64,000 nt of DNA, taken from Flavobacterium sp. GTDB lineage: Bacteria; Bacteroidota; Bacteroidia; Flavobacteriales; Flavobacteriaceae. The position numbers and the translations under genes were made by a program. The stretch is taken from NCBI RefSeq assembly GCF_017744675.1, contig NZ_JAGIAV010000004.1:681415-745414 (forward strand), read 5' to 3'. Positions within the stretch are counted from its first letter, which is position 1; every line of letters begins with the position of its first letter. The notes under the pieces were generated by a model, which saw nothing but the letters and a program-made list of their open reading frames with translations, was not told the origin of the DNA and did not search any database. Shown here in pieces: positions 25,685-34,972 of the stretch.

Positions 25685-27985
25685 CTAAACTGCAATTGGT
25701 GCTGATAAACAGCTTTCAGGAATATTGAATGCATTTACCAAGGCTACTGCATCTGGTCGAATGTCCCAGCAAAGCTGATTTACCATTTTACGTATCGCTT
25801 TGGTTTTAACTGCTTCCATGTAGCCATCTTCCAAATACCAAGCTTTGTTTTTTTCAATTTGCGAAAGCGCATACAATTGATTCAATTTCGTCAAAATAGC
25901 TTTTGATGATTCGTCTTCAACCGCCTTTATTGCAATTTGAAACTGCTCTAAAATGATTCTTTCTAAGTAAGCCTGTGCTACATCAATCATTTGATGCTGA
26001 ACCACATTAAATGCATCATAAGGCTCTAATCCGCCATCTATTAATTTTTTGATACGTCGTGCTGCAGAAGCCAAAATTGTTTTTTCTCTGTGTACGAATG
26101 CCTGATGATGAAATTCTCCGTCTAGCAAATGTTCGTCTTCTGTTCTTCTGGTTGCAATTGGATTTTTCTCCGCAATCGCCGTTTTGGCATTTTCATACAC
26201 ATAATTAATAATGCCCAACGAACCCATTTCTCCAAATGATTTCCTGAATTCTGCTAAACGGTTTTTAGCCACCAATTGCATTAAGACCGTATTGTCTCCT
26301 TCAAAAGTGGTATAAATTTCAGTGTCGTTTTTAAGCGCATCGATTCTGTTTTCAGACAAATAGCCTTTTCCTCCACACGCTTCTCTGCATTCTTGCAGAA
26401 TATCTCTGGTGCTCCAAGTAGAATATGACTTCATTCCGGCTGCCAAAGCTTCGATTTCCTGCATTTCGGCTTCGGTTCTGTTTAAAAATCTATTGGTTAA
26501 ATATTGAAGTGCAAAATGAACAGCATACGTTTTAGCCAAATGCGGCAACAATCTACGCTGATGCATTCTGTAGTTTAAAATCGGAACTTCAGAACCGCCT
26601 TCTGGTCCAAATTGTCTTCTTTGGTCGCTGTAGCGAATGGCAATTGTAAGGCCAGATTTTGCCGCTGCTAAAGCCGAACGCGGAATTCCGATTCTCCCTC
26701 CAACCAAAGTGCCTAACATGGTAAAAAATCGTCTGTTGTCACTCGGAATCGGACTTTCAAATTCTCCTTTATCATTTACAGAAGCAAAACGATCTAGCAT
26801 ATTCTCTTTTGGAATCACCACATTATCAAAACTAATTGTTCCGTTATCTACCCCATTTAATCCCATTTTATGGCCGCAATCGCCAATTGTCACTCCGTTT
26901 ACCACATTTCCGTTTGGATCTCGAAGCGGAACGACAAAGGCATTTACGCCATAATCATGATCATCGATAATTAATTTTGCAAAAACCGTTGCCATTTGTC
27001 CGTGAACAGCGGCATTTCCGATATATTCTTTCTGCGCATTTTTATTGGGCGTATGAATAGTAAAAGTCTGATCGTTATGATTGTACGTTGCTGTAGTTTC
27101 CAGACCTTTTACGTTCGATCCGTGATGCGTTTCGGTCATTGCAAAACAGCCAGGAAGTTTCAGCGAACCAATATCTTTTAAATACTTAGCATAATGCTTT
27201 TCTGTTCCCAAAGATTGAACGCTCATTCCCCAAAGACCAAACTGAACTCCAAATTTAATTACCAAACTCAAATCGTGGTAACTTAGCGTTTCCATAATAG
27301 CAAAATAATCTTCGATATTTCCTCCTCCGCCATATTCTTTCGGATAAGCCATACTTCCTAGATTTTCATCGGCCAGAATTTTACACCATTTATAAACGGT
27401 TTGTCTGAAAACATTGATATCAGTCGAAGTTTCGTAAGCAAATTCAGGTCTCGAAATCACCGATTTTACTCTTTGGATTATAGCTGCTTCTTTTCCGTCT
27501 AAAATTTGAGTGATTTTCTGGATATCAAAACTTGCATTGGTATGAGAATCGGCAGTAAAAGAACCCGCTTTTGTTTTGAAGTTTTGAAGTGCTTCCTCTC
27601 CTAAAATTCCAAGATCATTTTCGAGTTTTATAAAATCAGATTCGATTGGCGTTAAGTCCAAATCGGTTCCTGAAAGCGCTTTTGCAATATCAAAAATCGA
27701 CTTGATCGAAGATTTGTCTTGAATACTTTTTTCAATATCCAATTTCCATTGTGTGAGTTCATTTCGCGAAGGCGGATTTGAAATATCCACTTTAGAAAGC
27801 AAATACTGCTTTTCTTCTTCAGATAAAACATTTAGAGAATTTATAAACTCTTTTAAAGTGGTAAACTCTTTCTGTGTCAATAAATCATCTGACCACACTA
27901 AATAAAACAACGGAGTAAAGGCTTGAAGCTTGGTATTTTTCATATCAATAGTATTCGGTTTGGATTTAGTTTTTTTTATTGCCAT
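25685..27985 (-). CDS. Acyl-CoA dehydrogenase/oxidase family protein
   Basis: The 766-residue protein is longer than ordinary acyl-CoA dehydrogenases and resembles the acyl-CoA oxidase branch. An N-terminal helical domain of about 200 residues is followed by the FAD region with PGCFAMTETHHGSNVKGLET near 280 and a beta domain. The C-terminal helices carry CREACGGKGYLSENR and TEIYTTFEGDNTVLMQL near 560, where the Glu of TFEGDN is the oxidase-type catalytic base. A further C-terminal helical region ends at SAPIAV. It should oxidise long-chain acyl-CoA with FAD. An internal Met at 27943 (MKNTKLQAF) is an alternative start that would remove a Lys-rich tail. Confidence 0.92.
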   Translation of the reverse strand: MAIKKTKSKPNTIDMKNTKLQAFTPLFYLVWSDDLLTQKEFTTLKEFINSLNVLSEEEKQYLLSKVDISNPPSRNELTQWKLDIEKSIQDKSSIKSIFDIAKALSGTDLDLTPIESDFIKLENDLGILGEEALQNFKTKAGSFTADSHTNASFDIQKITQILDGKEAAIIQRVKSVISRPEFAYETSTDINVFRQTVYKWCKILADENLGSMAYPKEYGGGGNIEDYFAIMETLSYHDLSLVIKFGVQFGLWGMSVQSLGTEKHYAKYLKDIGSLKLPGCFAMTETHHGSNVKGLETTATYNHNDQTFTIHTPNKNAQKEYIGNAAVHGQMATVFAKLIIDDHDYGVNAFVVPLRDPNGNVVNGVTIGDCGHKMGLNGVDNGTISFDNVVIPKENMLDRFASVNDKGEFESPIPSDNRRFFTMLGTLVGGRIGIPRSALAAAKSGLTIAIRYSDQRRQFGPEGGSEVPILNYRMHQRRLLPHLAKTYAVHFALQYLTNRFLNRTEAEMQEIEALAAGMKSYSTWSTRDILQECREACGGKGYLSENRIDALKNDTEIYTTFEGDNTVLMQLVAKNRLAEFRKSFGEMGSLGIINYVYENAKTAIAEKNPIATRRTEDEHLLDGEFHHQAFVHREKTILASAARRIKKLIDGGLEPYDAFNVVQHQMIDVAQAYLERIILEQFQIAIKAVEDESSKAILTKLNQLYALSQIEKNKAWYLEDGYMEAVKTKAIRKMVNQLCWDIRPDAVALVNAFNIPESCLSAPIAV

Positions 27986-27987
27986 AG

Positions 27988-28152
27988 ATTACACAGATTA
28001 AAAGGATTACTTTCTTTGTCTTAAGATTAGCCACGAATTCACGAATTTTTTCAATTTAAATTTTAAAATAATTCGTGAATTCCTTCGCCTATTCGCTATC
28101 GCTCGGGTCGTGGCGGAAAAATCTTTTTAATCTATATAATCTGTGGCTATTC
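27988..28152. repeat. Nested palindromic repeat (CAGATTA and GAATTCGTGGC classes)
   Basis: The outer words ACACAGATTAAAAGGATTA pair with AATCTTTTTAATCTATATAA and CTGTGGCTA. The inner GCCACGAATTCACGAATT pairs with AATTCGTGAATTCC. The right half also carries TTCGCTATCGCTCGGGTCG. The remaining 28153-28271 is AT-rich with no gene. Confidence 0.8.
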
Positions 28153-28271
28153 TTTTTTCGCTTTATTGCATAAAAAAACAGAAATGAAAAATACTCATTC
28201 CTGTTTAAACATCCTGTTAAGGTTCTTATAATTTTCGATTTTAAACCAATAAAAAATATGAAAACTACGAA

Positions 28272-29186
28272 TTAAGAACCCTTGGATATTGAGGTCATTT
28301 TTTGCTTTATGGCAAAAATATGATGTGAATTAAAAACTAACACTGCGGTAAAAATTATGCCGTATGCCGTAATCTGTAAAGGCGTAATGTTTTCTTTGAA
28401 GAAAAAAGCCGCCAACCCAAACGTAATCATCGGATTGATGTTTAATAACATTCCAACCGTAGAAGAATTGATTCCTGAAAGAGCATATAAATTGAGAAAT
28501 AACGGAATTATCGTAAATATAATTGCAATGGTTTCAATGCAGAAATAAAACTTAAATTCCGTTGGAACCGGTCCCCCAAAAACCGGATAAAAAGGTAATA
28601 AAAACAATGCCGACAAGGTTATATGAAACGTCAAAACAATAAACTTGTCAAATCTTTGGTTGGCACGCTGGCTTACTAAATAAGCCGCGTAAGTTAAACC
28701 AATGAAGATACTGAAAAACATGTCTATTATATCGGTATACGAAAGCAATAGACATCCTGAAATACTTAACCCAACAGAAAGCCATTGTGTTTTTAGCAAT
28801 TTTTCTTTCAATATAAAATAAGCCAATAAAGTGGTTAAAATTGGACAAACCAAATAGGCCAAAGAAGCTGCTTTTACGCTTACATGATTTACTACATAAA
28901 TGAATGTAAACCAGTTGGCCATCAAAAAGACGCTTCCGCCAATATTAAGAAGAATAGATTTTCTTTTTTCTGATTTTGGCAAAGCTTTAAAAATCTGAAT
29001 GGTTTCTCTTATTTGTTTTCTTTTGAATAAAAAAGCAATTAAGAGCATTAAAATCCCACAGCTGAAAACGCGGAAAAACAAAATATCCAGTGACGGATAC
29101 TCGTGTATTGGCTTTAGAACCAAGCTGAAAAGTCCCCATGTAATAAAGGCTGAAATCGCCGCTATATAATACTTTGTTGTTTTCAC
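28272..29186 (-). CDS. EamA/DMT family transporter (RarD-like)
   Basis: The product is a 10-helix drug/metabolite-type transporter. The GTG start at 29186 gives MKTTKYYIAAISAFITWGLF and a 305-residue protein that begins with the first membrane helix, as is normal for the family. Longer readings up to 29297 would overlap the start of the divergent regulator gene and add a non-family segment. Visible family patterns include LVLKPIHEYPSLDILFFRVF, two EamA repeats, and GINSSTVGMLLNINPMITFG in the second. The substrate is unknown. A divergent MocR regulator suggests regulation by a PLP- or amino-acid-linked signal. Confidence 0.88.
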   Translation of the reverse strand: MKTTKYYIAAISAFITWGLFSLVLKPIHEYPSLDILFFRVFSCGILMLLIAFLFKRKQIRETIQIFKALPKSEKRKSILLNIGGSVFLMANWFTFIYVVNHVSVKAASLAYLVCPILTTLLAYFILKEKLLKTQWLSVGLSISGCLLLSYTDIIDMFFSIFIGLTYAAYLVSQRANQRFDKFIVLTFHITLSALFLLPFYPVFGGPVPTEFKFYFCIETIAIIFTIIPLFLNLYALSGINSSTVGMLLNINPMITFGLAAFFFKENITPLQITAYGIIFTAVLVFNSHHIFAIKQKMTSISKGS

Positions 29187-29296
29187 AAAAAATTGCTTTT
29201 GGATTATTTTGTTATTGATGAGCAAATTTCTTAAAAATAAAACAGCAATACAGATACAGTTTTTGTAAATTGCAGCATAACAGTTTTTATTTTCCA

Positions 29297-30718
29297 ATGA
29301 AAAATTCCAATTACTTATATCTTCAATTTGCTGATAGAATCGAAAAACAGATTAAATCGGGCGTTTTAAATGTGGGCGACAAACTGCCTTCTATACGTGA
29401 AGTATGCGCCGAAACAGGTTATAGCATGAGTACGGTAAGCAAGGCGTACTATGAAGTAGAAAGCCGTTCGCTAATTGAATCAAGACCGCAATCCGGTTAT
29501 TATGTGAGTAATATTTCTGCTCGCGCAATTGCCGAACCTTCAGCAAGCAAACCGCGACTAAGCCTTGAAAACATTGAGCGTGAAGATTTAGTAGATCTGG
29601 TTTATGGAGATATGCGTAAAAAGGATATTACGATGCTTTCTCTTGGTTTTCCGTCTAATGAACTGCTTCCGATTGCGAAACTGAATAAAGGAATGGTTCA
29701 AGCCATGCGCCAATTACCCAACAGCGGAACAAGTTATGAGGATATTGAAGGAAATAGCAATTTAAGAAAAGAAATTGCGCGCTGGTCTTTTACTTGGGGC
29801 GGCGCATTGACCGAAGAAGATATTATAACTACTCCTGGCTGTATTTCGGCTATTTCAAATTGTTTGCTTGCACTGACCAAACCGGGAGACACTATTATTA
29901 CAGAAAGTCCGGTTTACTTTGGTATTTTGCAACTGGCGCGATCTTTAGGTTTGTATGTAATGGAACTTCCAACCAATATGACAACAGGAATCGAACTCGA
30001 AGCCGTAAAAAAAACACTTGCAAGCAATAAAGTAAAAGCTTGCGTTTTGATGAGTAATTTTAGCAATCCGTCTGGAAGTATGCTGCCTAACGAACACAAA
30101 AAAGAAATCGTTCGCTTAATGGATTTTTATAATGTTCCGTTAATAGAAGACGATATCCATGGCGATTTATATTTTGGCACAAGCCGACCAACCAATTGCA
30201 AAACCTATGACGAAAGTGGCATTGTTTTGTGTTGCAGTTCGGCTTCTAAAACATTGGCTCCTGGTTATCGCGTAGGCTGGGTTTCGCCAGGAAAATTTAA
30301 GAAAGAGGTCTTGAGAACTAAATTATATCATACGATTTCCAATACTACAATAACGCACGAAGTAGTTGGAGATTTCTTGAAAAATGGCCGTTATGAAAAT
30401 CATCTGAGAAAGATTCGCCAGATTTTGAATCGAAACTGCACCAATTACATCAATACCGTTTTAGAATCTTTTCCTGCTGGAACCAAAGTCAGCCAGCCAC
30501 AGGGAGGATTTTTTCTTTGGGTCGAGTTAGATAAAAAAATCGACACGGCTGCTTTTTATCATTTGGCGCTTAAACATAATATTAGCATTGCTCCTGGAAG
30601 GATTTTTTCGTTTCAAAATCAATTTTCAAACTGTATGCGTTTGAGTTTTGGATTGCCGTGGTCTAATGAATTGAGAACTGCAATTCAGACATTGGGGAGA
30701 TTGGCTCATCAACTGTAA
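29297..30718 (+). CDS. MocR-type PLP-dependent transcriptional regulator (GntR-aminotransferase fusion)
   Basis: The 473-residue protein joins an N-terminal GntR winged helix (LYLQFADRIEKQIKSGVLNV, GDKLPSIREVCAETGYSMST, SKAYYEVESRSLIESRPQSG) to a class I aminotransferase-like domain. PLP-site elements are SNFSNPSG near 255 and CSSASKTLAPGYRVGW, with the Schiff-base lysine near 318. MocR proteins usually sense PLP or amino compounds and often regulate a divergent gene, here the EamA transporter. The ATG at 29297 gives the family-like start MKNSNYLYLQF; an ATG at 29270 would add nine residues and was rejected. Confidence 0.92.
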   Translation: MKNSNYLYLQFADRIEKQIKSGVLNVGDKLPSIREVCAETGYSMSTVSKAYYEVESRSLIESRPQSGYYVSNISARAIAEPSASKPRLSLENIEREDLVDLVYGDMRKKDITMLSLGFPSNELLPIAKLNKGMVQAMRQLPNSGTSYEDIEGNSNLRKEIARWSFTWGGALTEEDIITTPGCISAISNCLLALTKPGDTIITESPVYFGILQLARSLGLYVMELPTNMTTGIELEAVKKTLASNKVKACVLMSNFSNPSGSMLPNEHKKEIVRLMDFYNVPLIEDDIHGDLYFGTSRPTNCKTYDESGIVLCCSSASKTLAPGYRVGWVSPGKFKKEVLRTKLYHTISNTTITHEVVGDFLKNGRYENHLRKIRQILNRNCTNYINTVLESFPAGTKVSQPQGGFFLWVELDKKIDTAAFYHLALKHNISIAPGRIFSFQNQFSNCMRLSFGLPWSNELRTAIQTLGRLAHQL

Positions 30719-30732
30719 GAACAAATTTTTCA

Positions 30733-30812
30733 TTGAGAGGAACGAAACAATCTCATTTGCTAAATCAAACTTTACATATTATTTGTTAGCGGTATTGCTT
30801 CGTTCCTCGCAA
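30733..30812. repeat. Imperfect inverted repeat GAGGAACGAAACAATC
   Basis: TTGAGAGGAACGAAACAATCTC and GCGGTATTGCTTCGTTCCTCGC are imperfect arms about 40 bp apart, just after the MocR gene. This is a typical short palindromic element of the genome. Confidence 0.7.
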
Positions 30813-30815
30813 TAA

Positions 30816-30855
30816 CAAAAAAAGTTGGACAGCGCAACTACTCACTGTCCAACCA
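30816..30855 (-). terminator. Terminator after the bestrophin-like gene
   Basis: GTTGGACAG (30824-30832) pairs with CTGTCCAAC (30845-30853). On the - strand a T7 run follows. Confidence 0.85.
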
Positions 30856-30884
30856 ACAATTAAAAGAAGACCAAAATTAAATAG

Positions 30885-31832
30885 TTATAAGACAAAATAA
30901 GATTCCTTTTCGAGTTTCTTAGGTTCGTCTTTTAAGTCAAATTCTTTTAGAATATCAAATTCGCTTTGATATTCGTTCAGCATTTGCTTGATATTTTTTT
31001 CAATTGTATTGGCTATTGCAGTAACAGGTGTATCTGTTGGTCTGTTTTCAAACGGGTCTTGCAAATGAATCGCCATTCTTTCGATCAAAAAGAAAGCCGC
31101 TCCGATTGCCGTAATTAGCGGAATAGCAAACCAGCTCAACACGCTTGTTAATCCGAAAGGCAATAACAGAATAAACAAACACAGTGTTAATCGAATGTAC
31201 ATGCTATATGTTGTTGGGAAAATGGTATTTTTAATTCTTTCACATTTACCCATTTCATCACATAATCTTGACAGCGTATTATCGATTTCAACTTGCTGAT
31301 AAACGTTAAGTTTTTTTTCGTTTTTAGCGTTTCGCAAATCTCTAGCATGCAACATTAAAATTGCATTCGGAACGTTTTGATGATTCTTGATGTATTTGAT
31401 TTCTTCTTCATTCAATAATCCTTCAAGCGGTTTTATGGCGTTTCTGTTTCTAAGCGATTCTCCTAAACTATAACACCAAGCAATTTGCCTTTTAGCAAAA
31501 TTCTCTTTGAATTCACTTGCTTCAACCGAATAATCTGGATCTTCGTAAAACGTTAAAACCTGACGAATTAAGGTTCTAGAATCGTTTACAACAGCGCCCC
31601 AAACAATTCGCGCTTCCCACCATCTGTCGTAAGCCTGATTGGACTTAAAAGCCAATAATAGCGAAATAATGGTTCCGATCATGGTCGGAATGGCAATCGG
31701 GATATCTACAGGAAGATTGATAAAATAATAATGGAAAATTTCAAATAGTATGGTATAAGCCAATACTAAAGCAATTTCTACTTTAATTTTCCCGAGAACG
31801 TACTTCATTGGTATTCTTTTCTTTAATAACAT
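30885..31832 (-). CDS. Bestrophin-like (RFP-TM) chloride channel family protein
   Basis: The 315-residue membrane protein has the bacterial bestrophin pattern: MLLKKRIPMKYVLGKIKVEI at the N-terminus, two hydrophobic hairpins (residues about 25-65 and 215-255), and the signature FKSNQAYDRWWEARIVWGAV near 64-83 followed by VNDSRTLIRQ. A C-terminal FLIERMAIHLQDPFENRPTD segment lies near 250. Family members form pentameric anion channels in the inner membrane. The gene follows the USP-like gene on the same strand, separated by a CTAAG-word palindrome. Confidence 0.92.
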   Translation of the reverse strand: MLLKKRIPMKYVLGKIKVEIALVLAYTILFEIFHYYFINLPVDIPIAIPTMIGTIISLLLAFKSNQAYDRWWEARIVWGAVVNDSRTLIRQVLTFYEDPDYSVEASEFKENFAKRQIAWCYSLGESLRNRNAIKPLEGLLNEEEIKYIKNHQNVPNAILMLHARDLRNAKNEKKLNVYQQVEIDNTLSRLCDEMGKCERIKNTIFPTTYSMYIRLTLCLFILLLPFGLTSVLSWFAIPLITAIGAAFFLIERMAIHLQDPFENRPTDTPVTAIANTIEKNIKQMLNEYQSEFDILKEFDLKDEPKKLEKESYFVL

Positions 31833-31862
31833 ATTTTCGGATTTAATTAAGTTAATATTTGT

Positions 31863-31947
31863 TAGGTTCTAAGGGACTAAGGCTCTGAGATTCTAAGGCT
31901 AAAAATTAAAAACTTAGTACCTTAGAACCTCAGAATCTCAGAACCTT
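31863..31947. repeat. CTAAG-class palindromic repeat
   Basis: The left arm GGTTCTAAGGGACTAAGGC, TCTGAGATTCTAAGG faces CTTAGTACCTTAGAACC, TCAGAATCTCAGAACC. This is a near-complete inverted repeat of 5-8-base words that ends 4 bp from the stop of the USP-like gene. Confidence 0.88.
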
Positions 31948-31951
31948 ATTC

Positions 31952-32680
31952 TCAAACCATCTCTTCGTACAATGAAAGAACAGGAAGTCCCAGTTTTTCA
32001 TTGACATTTTCTTTTTTTGATTTTTTAAATTTGATTTTTTCGCCTTTTCGAGTTTCTACGAGCATATCTATATTATGCTTAGAAATGGCTTCTGATAAAA
32101 ATGGAGCGACTTTTTCGTAATTGTCTTCAAAACTGGCCGTTTGGCTTACAATTTCGAAAGAGAAATTGGCACTCAAGAAATCCTGAACATCTTTTATAGG
32201 AATGTTTACACTAGAATTTTCTACATAAAGTGCTTTATGAAAAACTTCTTTATTAATTTCTGTGCTTAAATGCAGAATTGGGCATTTCTGATTTCCTGCC
32301 AATTGCACCAAATATTGGTGGATTCTTTTGGTTTCTTGTTTATAAGAATGGGTAAGAATGATCAATTTTACAGAAAAGACCTCGATTAGTCTTTTAAAAA
32401 TTGGGGCTGAAAGTCCGTATTGGTTATGGACTTTTAGTTTGATGTTTGAAGTGTGCTCAACAATATAACGGCAGGTTTCTAAAACTTCTTCCTGACTTCT
32501 GGTAAGTCCAGATTTCATTTCCCTTAAAAAACCAGAAGAAGAAAACGTATCTGGTGCTTCTGAAACTAATATTAAAATAATTTCTGATTCCGTATTTTTG
32601 GACTGATTCACCGCAGATTTAACAGCCGAAATGGTATCATCTTTTAAAGTCGTAGGTATAAGAAAATTTTTCATAAGCAT
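31952..32680 (-). CDS. Universal-stress-protein-like protein
   Basis: The 242-residue cytoplasmic protein starts MLMKNFLIPTTLKDDTISAV and shows the USP-type alternating beta/alpha pattern: SEIILILVSEAP near 33 and KLIILTHSYKQE near 108. The Gly-rich ATP loop of classic USPs is absent or degenerate (LVQLAGNQKCPILHLS). A second, weaker half follows, with IDMLVETRKGEK near 208. Related proteins occur beside histidine kinases in Flavobacterium. The start could equally be the Met at 32674. It lies downstream of the two-component system on the same strand. Confidence 0.7.
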   Translation of the reverse strand: MLMKNFLIPTTLKDDTISAVKSAVNQSKNTESEIILILVSEAPDTFSSSGFLREMKSGLTRSQEEVLETCRYIVEHTSNIKLKVHNQYGLSAPIFKRLIEVFSVKLIILTHSYKQETKRIHQYLVQLAGNQKCPILHLSTEINKEVFHKALYVENSSVNIPIKDVQDFLSANFSFEIVSQTASFEDNYEKVAPFLSEAISKHNIDMLVETRKGEKIKFKKSKKENVNEKLGLPVLSLYEEMV

Positions 32681-32756
32681 CTCTTTTAGTTTATACTTAC
32701 AAAATAACTCTCAGGAAATTAGACCTTTATTAATTTAAAATTAGAATTTTCTAAAA

Positions 32757-34139
32757 TTAAACATTAGATTTTTTAATGTTGCCTTTTTTAAAGATAATCG
32801 TAACAATTGTTCCTTTATTCTGTTCCGATTGCACTTGAAGTTCGCCATCGTGCATTCTTATAATTTTAGAAGCTAAGGGAAGCCCTAAACCATACCCAAT
32901 ATACTTGGCGGCAATTTTACCCCTAAAGAAAGGCTCATATAAATGCGGAATATCTTCTGGCGGAATTCCGATTCCGATATCGTTGATCGTGATTTTGATC
33001 ATTTCTTTATTGGCAGAAAGATTTACAAACACTTCATTATTATCAGAATATTTTACTCCGTTGGTAATAATATTATTGATGGCCAATTCTAAAAGCGGTT
33101 TATTGCATGGCAATAGCAACAAATTAGAATCTTCTGGGGCAAAATTGAGTTTAATGCTTACGCGATTATCTGGATAAATTTTATCCAAATCAGATTTTAC
33201 ATCCAACAACAATTCGTCCATTCGGGCAACGTCAGACACTTGCTTTTGTCCGTCGTAACCTGTTTGGGTCAGTTTCAGCAAACTTTCAGTCAAGTTGCCT
33301 AATTTCGAAGCTTGGCTGTAAATGTTTTGCAGAGACTCTATATATTCTTGCTGTTCTCTTTCTTTGAGCAGCATAATTTCTGCTTCGGCAATAATAGTGG
33401 TTATTGGCGTTTTTAATTCGTGAGAAGCATTATTAATAAAGTTAGCTTGGATTTCGAAAGAAGTTTCCAAACGGTCCAGCATATTATTAAAAGTATTCGT
33501 TAGATCTGAAATTTCATCAGAATTTTTAACTTCAGGAAGACGATTGTGCAAGTTAGAAGCGCTAATTCTTTTTACTTCTTTTGTAATTCTTGCCACAGGA
33601 TCGATAACACGTTTGGCTAAAAAACGTCCTAAAAGGAAAGCCAAAATCACAAAACCGATTCCGCCAAAAAGCATAATCTTGACAATATAAACGGTTGTGT
33701 CTTTCCCTTTACGATCTCGTGCGCCAACAATTACAATATATCTCTGGTTATTTTCTTGAAAAACCTGTCCTAAATAATATTTATTATCTCTTTCGTAAGA
33801 ATCTTTTCCTGTACTTAAAATATTGGTGTAAAAAGAGTTTGGAAGATTTAAATTGGTATTATAATCAAAACTATTGTGGCTGTTGATTTTTAATACGTAT
33901 TCTTCTTCCTCTATCAATTCTTCAAGACCGTTCTTTTTCAGGTTCTGATAATATTTGATCTTTTCTGGATCTTTTTGAAAATGAATAGAAGAAACAATTT
34001 TTGCTCTATCGTCAAGTCGCTTCAAAAAGTGGTATCGATTGTTTTCTCTAAACAAGAAAAACACAATGATGCACAATAGTGAAGTGCTAAAAGTAGAAAG
34101 GGCAACGTAATTGAAAGTAATTTTTTTTCTAATATCCAT
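32757..34139 (-). CDS. Sensor histidine kinase
   Basis: The 460-residue kinase has a first membrane helix (residues 10-28), a periplasmic domain of about 130 residues, a second helix near 153-172 (IMLFGGIGFVILAFLLGRFL) and a HAMP domain (AKRVIDPVARITKEVKRIS). The HisKA box NASHELKTPITTIIAEAEIM carries the phosphorylated His near 240. An ATPase domain has N box (LAINNIITNGVKYS), IGIGIPPEDIPHLYEPF and YGLGLPLASKII. It begins one base after the stop of the regulator gene, so the two are co-transcribed. The periplasmic ligand is unknown; the layout resembles heavy-metal-sensor type kinases. Confidence 0.94.
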   Translation of the reverse strand: MDIRKKITFNYVALSTFSTSLLCIIVFFLFRENNRYHFLKRLDDRAKIVSSIHFQKDPEKIKYYQNLKKNGLEELIEEEEYVLKINSHNSFDYNTNLNLPNSFYTNILSTGKDSYERDNKYYLGQVFQENNQRYIVIVGARDRKGKDTTVYIVKIMLFGGIGFVILAFLLGRFLAKRVIDPVARITKEVKRISASNLHNRLPEVKNSDEISDLTNTFNNMLDRLETSFEIQANFINNASHELKTPITTIIAEAEIMLLKEREQQEYIESLQNIYSQASKLGNLTESLLKLTQTGYDGQKQVSDVARMDELLLDVKSDLDKIYPDNRVSIKLNFAPEDSNLLLLPCNKPLLELAINNIITNGVKYSDNNEVFVNLSANKEMIKITINDIGIGIPPEDIPHLYEPFFRGKIAAKYIGYGLGLPLASKIIRMHDGELQVQSEQNKGTIVTIIFKKGNIKKSNV

Positions 34140-34140
34140 A

Positions 34141-34815
34141 TTATGGTTTTATAACATACCCCAAGCCTTTCATAGTATGAATAAGTTTGGTCGAGTAAGG
34201 CTTGTCTATCTTTCTTCTCAAATACGTAATATATACATCGACAACGTTGGTATTCATATCAAAATTAATATCCCAAACATTATCCAAAATTTGGTCGCGA
34301 GAAACGATTCTTCCTGTATTTTTTGCCAAATAATACAAAAGCTTGAATTCTTTGGCCGTTAAAATGATGTTTTCTCCGTTTCTTTTAACGGTTTTGGCGC
34401 GTCCGTTTATTTCTAAATCAGCAACTGTGATGGTATCTATTTTTTCGGTTTCCTGCTGTGATCTTCTGTATAGCGCATTTATTCTAGCATCTAATTCGCC
34501 AAATTTAAAAGGCTTTACCAAATAATCGTCTGCACCAGCATTCAATCCCGTTACAATATTTTCTGAAGTTCCTAAAGCCGTCAAAAGCAAAATAGGCACA
34601 AAGTTTTTCGCTGCACGAAGTCTTCTGCAAATTTCGATTCCGTTAATATCAGGAAGCATAACATCCAAAATTACTACATCGAAAGTATAATTATGAATCA
34701 TCTCCATAGCCGTTTTACCGTCCATGGCAACGCTTACTTCATTATTATTTTCTGCAAATCCTTTTCTTAATATCGATAATAGATTTGGTTCGTCTTCAAC
34801 TATAAGTAATTTCAT
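34141..34815 (-). CDS. OmpR-type response regulator
   Basis: The 224-residue regulator has a receiver domain MKLLIVEDEPNLLSILRKGF with acidic pocket residues near 8-9, phospho-acceptor Asp51 (VVILDVMLPD) and Lys near 101 (DDYLVKPFKF). A winged-helix DNA-binding domain includes NIILTAKEFKLLYYLAKNTG, IVSRDQILDNVWDINF and VYITYLRRKIDK. The start at 34815 gives the usual MKLLIVEDE beginning; an upstream ATG at 34839 would add eight hydrophobic or basic residues. It is the first gene of the operon with the kinase. Targets are unknown; the adjacent Omp85-like gene upstream is a possible one. Confidence 0.94.
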   Translation of the reverse strand: MKLLIVEDEPNLLSILRKGFAENNNEVSVAMDGKTAMEMIHNYTFDVVILDVMLPDINGIEICRRLRAAKNFVPILLLTALGTSENIVTGLNAGADDYLVKPFKFGELDARINALYRRSQQETEKIDTITVADLEINGRAKTVKRNGENIILTAKEFKLLYYLAKNTGRIVSRDQILDNVWDINFDMNTNVVDVYITYLRRKIDKPYSTKLIHTMKGLGYVIKP

Positions 34816-34921
34816 CTTAAGAAGTTTGTATATCAACAAAAATAAGGATTGAGTTCAAAAATATTATTCATAACTATTATAAATTATGATTTAATTATGA
34901 ACAATGGTTTCTAAAAGCATC

Positions 34922-34953
34922 AAAAAAAGCATTCACTTTTGATGAATGCCTTT
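34922..34953 (-). terminator. Terminator after the Omp85-like gene
   Basis: GCATTCA (34929-34935) pairs with TGAATGC (34943-34949). On - it is followed by a T7 run. Confidence 0.88.
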
Positions 34954-34972
34954 ATGGTATAAATCTTAAAAG